Source of the DNA: Burkholderiaceae bacterium
GTDB taxonomy: Bacteria; Pseudomonadota; Gammaproteobacteria; Burkholderiales; Burkholderiaceae
Direction of reading: 5' to 3'
Assembly (NCBI GenBank): GCA_947371415.1
Contig: CANBPJ010000002.1
Span: 1 to 38,743, forward strand
Length of the DNA: 38,743 nucleotides
Below the pieces are notes generated by a model, which ran no database searches, was not told the origin of the DNA, and saw only the letters and a program-made list of their open reading frames with translations. Each line of letters begins with the position of its first letter. The first letter of the stretch is position 1. Position numbers and translations under genes: made by a program. Positions 26,318-33,798 of the stretch are shown in pieces.

Positions 26318-26445
26318 GCGTTTTGCCTAAATTTGAGCTTGAAATGATGTTTTAACGGGGAAAACAGAGGGCCAATTTAAACCTAATCTCAGCCTGATGC
26401 TCCCTATATCCCTTTTTTATTATTAACCGATAAATTGTCAAAAGT

Positions 26446-26468
26446 CCAAAAACCCAATTTTTTTGGGT
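26446..26468 (-). terminator. probable intrinsic terminator of dprA
   Basis: On the minus strand a hairpin with arms ACCCAA and TTGGGT around an A-rich loop is followed directly by TTTTT. It lies about 45 bases downstream of the dprA stop. The stem is only six pairs, so strength is uncertain. The rest of the 196-base gap (26318-26513) between topB and dprA is AT-rich with no gene visible. Confidence 0.45.
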
Positions 26469-26513
26469 GCATTGGCAGTGTATTGACTAGCTTCTTTGCA
26501 CTGAAAACAGGGT

Positions 26514-27212
26514 TTAATGGGCTTTAAAAGCGGTTTTTGGCCATTTTGGCAACTCCTCAAGAATATCTTGAGGAGATTGAATCAGTTTGGCACCTTGCTG
26601 AAGCAGTTGGTGGCAGCCTCTAGAAAGGGGGTGATGTATCGATCCAGGGATGGCGAATATTTCACGCCCAAGCTCGCAGCCTAGCCTTGCTGTAATAAGC
26701 GAACCAGATCGTTCCGCTGCCTCGATCACTAGGATCCCTAGCGAAAGGGCTGCAATGATGCGGTTGCGGCGAGGAAAGTGGCAGGGTTTTGGTCCTAGGC
26801 CAGGCGCTAGCTCGGAGATCAGTAGCCCATATCTGGCGATTTCCCTGGCTAATCCGAGATGCTCTCGTGGATAGACGATATCAAGCCCGGTTCCGCATAC
26901 CGCTAGGGTTGGATGATTCTGCTTCGGCCCGAGAGCCCCCCAATGGGCTGCTCCGTCGATACCCCGGGCCAACCCAGAAATCACTAGATACCCTGCCTCA
27001 GATAGCGCCTGCGCAAAAAAGTGGGCGTTTTTAATTCCCTCTGGGCTGGCAGCCCGTGAGCCAACAATGGCGAGCATGGGTAAGTTGAGCAGACTAATAT
27101 CGCCATATATATAGAGTGAATTGGGCGGGTCGCATAAATCCAGTAGTCGGGTTGGGTAGTTGGGGGTATTTCGCCTAATTTGGGTGATGTGCGATGTTTT
27201 GGGAGTGTTCAT
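26514..27212 (-). CDS. dprA: minimal DprA/Smf DNA-processing protein (Rossmann domain only)
   Basis: DprA protects incoming single-stranded DNA and loads RecA during natural transformation. This 232-residue protein contains the Rossmann-like core: MLAIVGSRAASPEGI, VISGLARGIDGAAHWGAL, VCGTGLDIVYPREH, FPRRNRIIAALSLGILVIEAAERSGSLITA and IPGSIHHPLSRGCHQLLQQGA. Typical DprA has about 370 residues. Here the N-terminal helical domain and the C-terminal winged helix are missing. An in-frame TAG lies eight codons upstream of the start with no intervening start codon, so no N-terminal extension is hidden. The gene ends cleanly at TAA. Confidence 0.88.
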   Translation of the reverse strand: MNTPKTSHITQIRRNTPNYPTRLLDLCDPPNSLYIYGDISLLNLPMLAIVGSRAASPEGIKNAHFFAQALSEAGYLVISGLARGIDGAAHWGALGPKQNHPTLAVCGTGLDIVYPREHLGLAREIARYGLLISELAPGLGPKPCHFPRRNRIIAALSLGILVIEAAERSGSLITARLGCELGREIFAIPGSIHHPLSRGCHQLLQQGAKLIQSPQDILEELPKWPKTAFKAH

Positions 27213-27283
27213 AAAGCAATTTTCGGCATAGGGCTAGTTATAACTATCGGGACAGTCTGATTACTCTGTTGGATAATTCCAGC

Positions 27284-27799
27284 ATGGCCTTATTAACTGT
27301 CCTTTGTTATCCAGATCCACGCCTACACAAGGTTGCTAAACCTGTAGCGCAAGTGGACACGCGCATCAAAAAAATTGTGGCTGACATGGCAGATACCATG
27401 TACGAAGCTCCTGGGGTTGGCTTGGCCGCAACTCAGGTGGACATTCATGAGCGGATCGTGGTGATTGACGTATCTGACGGCCAGAATGAGTTGATGGTGT
27501 TTATCAATCCAGAATTAGTTTGGTCAAGCCCGGAAATGAAATCGTGGCGCGAGGGATGTCTTTCTGTGCCCGAGTATTACGATGAGGTTGATCGCCCTGC
27601 CGTTGTTCGAGTAAGGGCGCTCGATATCAACGGTAAAGCATTCGAGGTGGAGGCAGATGGCTTGTTGGCAGTCTGCTTGCAACACGAGATGGATCATTTG
27701 CAAGGCAAGGTATTCGTTGAATACCTCTCTATGTTGAAGCGCAATCGCATTTCTTTAAAAATGAAAAAGCGCGCCAAAGAATTAGTAGGCGAGCGCTAA
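27284..27799 (+). CDS. def: peptide deformylase
   Basis: The enzyme removes the formyl group from nascent proteins. From ATG 27284 (MALLTVLCYPDPRLH) it has 171 residues. All three motifs are present: GVGLAATQ (44-51), EGCLS with metal ligand Cys92, and HEMDH with His134, Glu135 and His138. A longer frame starting at TTG 27269 adds only MDNSS and is not preferred. It diverges from dprA across a 71-base gap that must hold both promoters, and it heads the operon def-fmt-rsmB-DUF4390-ntrY-ntrX. Confidence 0.97.
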   Translation: MALLTVLCYPDPRLHKVAKPVAQVDTRIKKIVADMADTMYEAPGVGLAATQVDIHERIVVIDVSDGQNELMVFINPELVWSSPEMKSWREGCLSVPEYYDEVDRPAVVRVRALDINGKAFEVEADGLLAVCLQHEMDHLQGKVFVEYLSMLKRNRISLKMKKRAKELVGER

Positions 27800-27806
27800 G
27801 CGCCCA

Positions 27807-28802
27807 ATGAAAATTGTTTTTGCAGGCACCCCGGATTTCGCTGCACAAGCAATGCGCGCAATAGATCAGGCTGGCCATGAAATTGTTTTAGCGCTAACGC
27901 AACCGGATCGTCGTGCTGGTCGGGGGATGCATCTTCAAGCGAGCCCTGTAAAAGTGTTTGCACAGGAGAAAAACATCCCAGTGTTACAACCGGAAACCTT
28001 AAAGCAAGGCCATACAGACTTACAAAAAAGAGCTGCAGCCCAAGAGGCGTATCAATGTTTATCCGGCATTGAATTTGATGCAATGGTAGTTGTCGCTTAC
28101 GGTTTAATTCTTCCTCAGGACATCCTAGACCTAGCCTCTCAAAATGGACGACAGGGTTGTTTTAATATTCACGCCTCCTTATTGCCGAGGTGGCGTGGCG
28201 CTGCGCCGATTCAGCGCGCCATCGAAAGCGGTGACGACAGTACTGGGGTAAGCATCATGCAGATGGATGCTGGCTTAGATACTGGGGATACTGTCTTAGT
28301 GAGAGATCTGAAAATTACTCCACAAGAAACTAGCGCATCACTGCATGACCGTTTGGCAGTGTTGGGCGCCGAATTAATGGTGAAGACCCTCAACACCTTG
28401 GATCAAGGTGTGGTGATTACCAGAACTCCGCAGCCCAGTGAGGGCATTACCTATGCGGAAAAAATACTCAAGAACGAAGCGGAGATTGATTGGGGGCTAA
28501 GCGCCAATGAAATCGATCGACGCATTCGTGCATTCAATCCATTCCCTGGATCCACTAGTAGTCTCAATGGTGATTTGCTGAAGTTTTGGAATTCTTGCTT
28601 GCCTAGCAAGGGGCAGATAGAGCAATCTCCAAATCCCGGGCAGGTGTTGGGGTTTAGCGAGGATGGCGTATATGTTCAGTGTGGCGAGGGCGCCATTGAA
28701 ATCTTAGAGATGCAAAAGTCCGGTGGAAAAAAGATTAGCGCAAGCGCTTGCCTGCAAACTTATCGCGCGCAAGAAAAAATAATGCAGTTTAAGAAAGACT
28801 AA
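27807..28802 (+). CDS. fmt: methionyl-tRNA formyltransferase
   Basis: Fmt formylates the initiator Met-tRNA with 10-formyl-tetrahydrofolate. It is the partner of Def, whose gene ends seven bases upstream. The 331-residue protein has the catalytic residues Asn120, His122 (FNIHASLLPRWRGAAPIQRAI) and Asp158 (MDAGLDTGD). Compared with E. coli Fmt, which places these at 106, 108 and 144, there is a 14-residue insertion, probably around residues 60-90. The C-terminal domain follows (AEKILKNEAEIDWG and RAFNPFPGSTS). Confidence 0.96.
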   Translation: MKIVFAGTPDFAAQAMRAIDQAGHEIVLALTQPDRRAGRGMHLQASPVKVFAQEKNIPVLQPETLKQGHTDLQKRAAAQEAYQCLSGIEFDAMVVVAYGLILPQDILDLASQNGRQGCFNIHASLLPRWRGAAPIQRAIESGDDSTGVSIMQMDAGLDTGDTVLVRDLKITPQETSASLHDRLAVLGAELMVKTLNTLDQGVVITRTPQPSEGITYAEKILKNEAEIDWGLSANEIDRRIRAFNPFPGSTSSLNGDLLKFWNSCLPSKGQIEQSPNPGQVLGFSEDGVYVQCGEGAIEILEMQKSGGKKISASACLQTYRAQEKIMQFKKD

Positions 28803-28803
28803 T

Positions 28804-30117
28804 TTGACCGACCAAAAAACACCACGCAGCCTTCCTCTATCCGAGGCTATTACGATTTCTGCGCAAGCAATTGGCGAAGTGATGGCTGGTAGATCACTCA
28901 CAGAGGTGTTAGATCAGCTGGATGTGCACGAGCGCCCTATTGTTCAAAGCTTAACTTTTGACGCCTTGCGTAAGTGGGTAAGATCTCAGGAATTTATCGA
29001 GCAATTTATTCCGAAGGCGCCACCACCAGAGGTGGAATATTTATTGTGTGTCGCGATTGCTTTGTTTTTGCAGAATGGGGTAGAGGGCAAAGGATATGCG
29101 ATACACACGATTGTTGATCAGGCCGTAAAGGCTTGTAGCGAATATGAGCCAACAATGTATGCCAAGGGTTTGGTTAATGCTGTTCTGCGCAAAGTAAGCC
29201 TTGCAGTTCAGGCTGAGAATGAAAAGCCTTATCCACCAGACCCCATCCCCATGTTTTTCCCGCCTTGGTGGCGAGCTAGCCTAAAGCGTAACTATTCGAA
29301 GGCTTGGCAGGCAATGCTGATTCAGCAGGCGCAACGTGCACCCCTGATTTTGCGAGTGAATGCCAAACAACATACGCGCCAGGAATATCAAGATTTATTA
29401 AAACAAGCTGGTATTGCATCAGAGCTTATTAGTGAGATAGCTGGCGTTGCCTTAGATTCGGCTTTACTGTTGCGCGAGCCAGTGCCCGTATCGGATTTAC
29501 CGGATTTTTATAGTGGTGCAGTTTCTGTTCAAGATGCTGGTGCGCAAATTGCCGCAGTATTGCTTGATCCAAAGCCGGGAGACCGGATATTGGATGCTTG
29601 TGCTGCGCCCGGTGGAAAAACCGCCCATTTACTAGAGCTTGCCCAATGTGACATGATTGCCTTGGAGCTAGATGGCGAGCGACTTGGAAAAATTGGCGGC
29701 AACCTAGATCGCTTGCGTCTGCATTCTAATGCTGTCCAGGTGGTGCGCGGCGATGCCTCGAAAGCAGCATGGTGGGATGGCAAGCCATTCGACAAAATCT
29801 TGTTGGACGCGCCTTGCTCGGCTTCAGGCATTGTTGCAAGGCATCCTGATATTCCATTTTTACGTCGTGAGGCAGATATTAAGGCGTTGCAGCAAAGACA
29901 ACGGGCAATCCTTGAACAGGCCTGGAAGATGCTAAGGCCTGAAGGAACGCTTTTATACGTGACTTGTTCTGTATTTCCCGAGGAAGGTGAAGAGCAGGCA
30001 ATTTGGTTTTCTGCAGAGCATGCCGATGCGTTACGATTAAGCGCCCCCGGGCAAATTTTGCCTGCCGAGCTAAATGATGGTTTTTACTATGCTTTGTTTA
30101 AGAAAAATGGGCCATGA
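28804..30117 (+). CDS. rsmB: 16S rRNA (cytosine-967-C5)-methyltransferase RsmB (Sun)
   Basis: RsmB methylates C967 of 16S rRNA. The 437-residue protein has an NusB-like N-terminal RNA-binding domain (about 1-140), then the methyltransferase with SAM motif ILDACAAPGGKTAHLLEL, the DAPCSASGIVARHPDI block and the catalytic Cys in VTCSVFPEEGE. The apparent start is TTG at 28804, one base after the fmt stop (MTDQKTPRS). No ATG lies near. It overlaps the next gene by four bases (ATGA). Confidence 0.93.
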   Translation: MTDQKTPRSLPLSEAITISAQAIGEVMAGRSLTEVLDQLDVHERPIVQSLTFDALRKWVRSQEFIEQFIPKAPPPEVEYLLCVAIALFLQNGVEGKGYAIHTIVDQAVKACSEYEPTMYAKGLVNAVLRKVSLAVQAENEKPYPPDPIPMFFPPWWRASLKRNYSKAWQAMLIQQAQRAPLILRVNAKQHTRQEYQDLLKQAGIASELISEIAGVALDSALLLREPVPVSDLPDFYSGAVSVQDAGAQIAAVLLDPKPGDRILDACAAPGGKTAHLLELAQCDMIALELDGERLGKIGGNLDRLRLHSNAVQVVRGDASKAAWWDGKPFDKILLDAPCSASGIVARHPDIPFLRREADIKALQQRQRAILEQAWKMLRPEGTLLYVTCSVFPEEGEEQAIWFSAEHADALRLSAPGQILPAELNDGFYYALFKKNGP

Positions 30118-30695
30118 GCCAAGGCATTAAGCAATTCATTCTCTGCAGTTTGCTAGCGCTGAGTATTTTTTCAGTAGCAGCCAGCGCAGAGGGAATCAAG
30201 ATTAAATCTGCTGAATTGGAGCGGGTGGATAACGACTGGCTCTTAAATGCCACATTTAAGATTGACTTAACCCCAGGCTTGGAGGATGCAGTCCAAAAAG
30301 GGGTGGTTTTATATTTTCAAACTGAGTTTGATTTAACTCGTTCGCGTTGGTATTGGTTTGAGGAAAAGCCAGCATTTGCTCAGCGACAAACGCGCCTCTC
30401 TTATCAGCCGCTGACTCAGGAATATCGCATTGCTTCCGAAGGCTTTACTTTTTCTGCTAAAACAATTTTTGAGGCCCTGCAGGCAGTTGGTAGTATTGGT
30501 GGCTGGAGGGTGATTGATAACAATCAAATCGATCCAAGCAAGTCTTACACTGCGGCATTAAGAATGACTTTGGATTTAAGCAAGCTACCAAAACCGTTTC
30601 AAGTAAACGCCTTAAATAATCGCGATTGGAATGTCGCTAGTGACTGGTTGCGATTTCCATTCTCACCAAGTGGCCCCAATCTAATTAAGCGATGA
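30114..30695 (+). CDS. DUF4390 family exported protein
   Basis: This 193-residue protein has a Sec signal peptide (QFILCSLLALSIFSVAASA, cleavage after residue 25 or so) and a mature region with ELERVDNDWLLNATFKIDLTPGLEDAVQKGVVLYFQTEFDLTRSRWYWFEE. This pattern I recognise as DUF4390, a family found in Betaproteobacteria next to the NtrY-type sensor. Function is unknown. A periplasmic partner of the sensor kinase is a reasonable guess from its position. It overlaps rsmB and ntrY by four bases each (ATGA), implying tight coupling. Confidence 0.82.
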   Translation: MSQGIKQFILCSLLALSIFSVAASAEGIKIKSAELERVDNDWLLNATFKIDLTPGLEDAVQKGVVLYFQTEFDLTRSRWYWFEEKPAFAQRQTRLSYQPLTQEYRIASEGFTFSAKTIFEALQAVGSIGGWRVIDNNQIDPSKSYTAALRMTLDLSKLPKPFQVNALNNRDWNVASDWLRFPFSPSGPNLIKR

Positions 30696-33001
30696 AACTA
30701 TTTTTCGACTTCATTGGGTCAAATGCGTTTGAAAGAAGCGCCTGGAAAAGGCGTGCGCTTCCTATAGCAACGGCAGTGATTGGCGCCTTTGCACTTTTGC
30801 TGCTGGTGCTGCTGTCTGTTGCATCTTCTAATACTGAGTTTTTCGACAACTATTTTATTTGGCTCTACGCAGCAAACGTGGTGATTGGAGTTTGCTTACT
30901 CCTAGTCATTTTGACCTTGGTAATTGTGATTGCAATTCGCTGGCACAAGGGACGTTTTGGTACTCGCCTGATTGCAAAGTTGGCCATGATTTTTGCTTTA
31001 GTAGGCGTGGTGCCGGGATTAATTTTGTACGGCGTATCTCTACAATTCGTTTCTCGCAGCATTGAAACTTGGTTTGATGTACAGGTTGAGTCCGCGCTCA
31101 ACTCGGGCTTAGAGTTAGGGCGCATTACTTTGCGGGTTGCTCAAGAAGAGATTTTGGCTGAAGGTAAGTTCATTGCGGAACAGGTGACTCAGGTTCCCTC
31201 CGGAACCAACTCTGATCAAGTCGGCGCCATGGTGATGAAGATTCGCAATCAATTTGGCATTCAAGAAGTGAGTCTTTTCACTATGCAACGCATTTTGATT
31301 TTATCGAGCGAGCTCAAGTCGAAAAAGTATCTACCAGCCCCTAGTGCCGATGTAATTGCAGAGGCATTTAAAAAGCAGGGTCTCACCTCTTTAGAGCAAA
31401 TTGAAATGGAGGGTGGGCAGCGCGGCTACCGAGTGAGAGCGATCGTGCCGATTGTGCGAAAAAAACCGATTCAAAGCAAAGCAGATGCCGGCAAAGAAGC
31501 AGAAGACAGATATTTTTTGCAGTTAGTGCGCTATATTCCGAGCCCATTGGCTAAGAATATTTTTGCAGTTGAGTCTGCTTATAGCGATTATCAAGAGAAG
31601 TCATTGGGGCGCACCGGTTTGCGCAAGATGTTTGTAGGCACGCTCACATTAACGCTGTTCTTTGCATTATTTGTTGCCGTGACTTTGGCCTTAATACTTG
31701 GGCGTCAGCTGGCCAGACCTTTGTTGATGCTTTTAAAGGGAACCCAGGCCGTCGCACAAGGAGATTTATCTCCTAAGCCGGAGCTCAATACCAGTGATGA
31801 GCTTGGCATGTTGACTCGTCAATTTAATGTGATGACACGTCAGCTCGCCGACACAAGAACCTCCCTACAAGAATCTAAATCATTTTTAGAAACAGTATTG
31901 GGCAGCTTAACTGCGGGCGTCTGTATTTTTGATAAAAACTTTAACGTGGTTTCTAGTAATGCTGGGGCTGACCGAATTTTTGGGCAAGACTTAACCCAGA
32001 TAGATGGGCGCCCCCTAAGCGATAGCCCGGCCCTAGTTGAGTTTGAGCAAGCCATTAAAGAAGGTTTTGCAACTATGAAGCTAGCTGTTGGGGTTGATGG
32101 TGGTCAGCCAGATGCGGGGGCCAGCAAATCTGCGCCAGTGTGGCAAAAGCAGGTTCAGCTTCACAGTACAAACGAGTTCGAGAATGAGCCTGGCGTCACT
32201 TTATTTGTGCGTGGAACTGAGCTGACCTCCGATTTGCGCATGGTGGTGTTTGATGACATTACTGATGTGGTGAGTGCCCAGCGCTCCATTGCTTGGAGTG
32301 AAGTAGCTAGGCGTTTGGCCCATGAGATTAAGAACCCACTAACCCCGATACAACTCTCTGCCGAGAGACTGCAGCATAAGTTGGCCGGTAAATTGAGTCC
32401 TGAGCAGGAGGAGATGATGAATCGCAGTACAGAAACCATCATTGGGCAAGTTCAGGCTATGAAAGAGATGGTCAATGACTTTAGGGATTTTGCTAAAACC
32501 CCTAGCCCGCAATTGAAGTCAGTTTCTATCAATACTTTGACGCAAGAGATTTTGGGCTTATATGAGGGTAGCCCCTTAAAAACCCAGCTAGATCCGCAGT
32601 GCCCAAATATTATGGGTGACTCAACTCAATTAAGACAGATTATTCACAACCTTTTACAGAATGCCCAGGATGCTACTCTTGAGGGTAAGCATCAAGCCGA
32701 GCCAGTTGAAGTAAAAACAGAGTTGGTACCTTATGGTGAATTAAACGGTATCGTACAAAATGCGGTGCGTTTAACAATAAGTGATAGTGGTTCGGGGTTT
32801 CCAGCTAAGATATTGGCAAGAGCATTTGAGCCGTATGTAACAACAAAGAGTAAGGGTACTGGATTAGGTTTGGCAGTCGTAAAGAAAATCGTAGATGATC
32901 ACGGCGCCAAAATTGAAGTCCGGAATCGTATGCGGGGTGATGAGGTGGTCGGTGCGAAAGTATCCATTTTGTTTATGAATTTGGCAAAAGAGGCAGCATA
33001 A
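30692..33001 (+). CDS. ntrY: NtrY-type sensor histidine kinase
   Basis: This is a membrane sensor kinase of the NtrY/NtrX two-component family, 769 residues. Three hydrophobic segments near the N-terminus (about 24-45, 54-88 and 93-122) are followed by a periplasmic region and a further segment at about 318-350. Then come a HAMP-like region (LARPLLMLLKGTQAVAQGD), a PAS-like domain (around FLETVLGSLTAGVCIFDKNFNVVSSN), the dimerisation/phosphoacceptor domain with ARRLAHEIKNPLTPIQLSAERLQ and a HATPase domain (IIHNLLQNAQDAT, DSGSGFP, TTKSKGTGLGLAVVKKI). The signal is not identifiable. It is translationally coupled to the DUF4390 gene. Confidence 0.9.
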   Translation: MKLFFDFIGSNAFERSAWKRRALPIATAVIGAFALLLLVLLSVASSNTEFFDNYFIWLYAANVVIGVCLLLVILTLVIVIAIRWHKGRFGTRLIAKLAMIFALVGVVPGLILYGVSLQFVSRSIETWFDVQVESALNSGLELGRITLRVAQEEILAEGKFIAEQVTQVPSGTNSDQVGAMVMKIRNQFGIQEVSLFTMQRILILSSELKSKKYLPAPSADVIAEAFKKQGLTSLEQIEMEGGQRGYRVRAIVPIVRKKPIQSKADAGKEAEDRYFLQLVRYIPSPLAKNIFAVESAYSDYQEKSLGRTGLRKMFVGTLTLTLFFALFVAVTLALILGRQLARPLLMLLKGTQAVAQGDLSPKPELNTSDELGMLTRQFNVMTRQLADTRTSLQESKSFLETVLGSLTAGVCIFDKNFNVVSSNAGADRIFGQDLTQIDGRPLSDSPALVEFEQAIKEGFATMKLAVGVDGGQPDAGASKSAPVWQKQVQLHSTNEFENEPGVTLFVRGTELTSDLRMVVFDDITDVVSAQRSIAWSEVARRLAHEIKNPLTPIQLSAERLQHKLAGKLSPEQEEMMNRSTETIIGQVQAMKEMVNDFRDFAKTPSPQLKSVSINTLTQEILGLYEGSPLKTQLDPQCPNIMGDSTQLRQIIHNLLQNAQDATLEGKHQAEPVEVKTELVPYGELNGIVQNAVRLTISDSGSGFPAKILARAFEPYVTTKSKGTGLGLAVVKKIVDDHGAKIEVRNRMRGDEVVGAKVSILFMNLAKEAA

Positions 33002-33003
33002 GA

Positions 33004-33684
33004 ATGGCAAGTATCTTGGTGGTCGACGATGAGATGGGAATCCGCGAGCTTCTCAATGAGATTTTGACGGATGAGGGCCACACTGTTTATGCTGCTGAGA
33101 GCGCTATGCAGGCTCGCACCATCCGCGAACAAATGCGCCCAGATCTTGTTTTGCTCGACATCTGGATGCCTGATGTTGATGGCATTACTTTGTTAAAAGA
33201 GTGGTCTAAGACCGGTCAACTCACAATGCCTGTTGTCATGATGTCGGGACACGCTACGATTGATACTGCGGTTGAAGCTACTCGTATCGGGGCACTCAAC
33301 TTTTTAGAAAAGCCGATTGCACTCCAAAAGCTGCTCAAGACAGTCACTAAAGCCCTAGAGAGTTCGCCGAAGTATGTTGAGCCTATTGAAGAAAAAGCAT
33401 CTTTAGCACCCTCGTCTACCTCAAGCCCTAAAGCGGTGGTCAGCGAGCAAGTCTTGCAAAATCAAGATGGTGAGTACATTAGCGGAATTGCAAAGACCTA
33501 TTTTGATTTACCTCTCAGAGAGGCCAGAGACTTGTTTGAGAAGGCCTACTTTGAGCATCAAATGATCATCATGGGCGGTAGCATGACTAAGATTTCTGAA
33601 TACACTGGCCTCGAGCGTACGCACCTCTATCGAAAACTAAAAGCTTTGGGAATTGATACTTCGCGTAATAAGGCTGAGCAATAA
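33004..33684 (+). CDS. NtrX-like response regulator lacking the AAA+ domain
   Basis: This is a 226-residue regulator. Residues 1-120 form a receiver domain with phosphoacceptor Asp52 (LVLLDIWMPDVDG), the acidic pair DDE (8-10) and conserved Lys in EKPI. The C-terminus is a Fis-type helix-turn-helix (MGGSMTKISEYTGLERTHLYRKLKALGID). Between them is a linker of roughly 50 residues rather than the 240-residue sigma-54-activating AAA+ domain of canonical NtrX. It is two bases after ntrY and is presumably its partner. Without the AAA+ module it cannot remodel sigma-54 polymerase and probably acts as a conventional DNA-binding regulator. Confidence 0.85.
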   Translation: MASILVVDDEMGIRELLNEILTDEGHTVYAAESAMQARTIREQMRPDLVLLDIWMPDVDGITLLKEWSKTGQLTMPVVMMSGHATIDTAVEATRIGALNFLEKPIALQKLLKTVTKALESSPKYVEPIEEKASLAPSSTSSPKAVVSEQVLQNQDGEYISGIAKTYFDLPLREARDLFEKAYFEHQMIIMGGSMTKISEYTGLERTHLYRKLKALGIDTSRNKAEQ

Positions 33685-33798
33685 GGTTTTCAGTAGCGAT
33701 TGATTCTTTGCGTGAGGGCTTGTTGGGAATAGCGATGCATTACACGACATTGGCCTTGCAACGGATAATAGCGCCCACATCATTTCGGAATTACTCCC

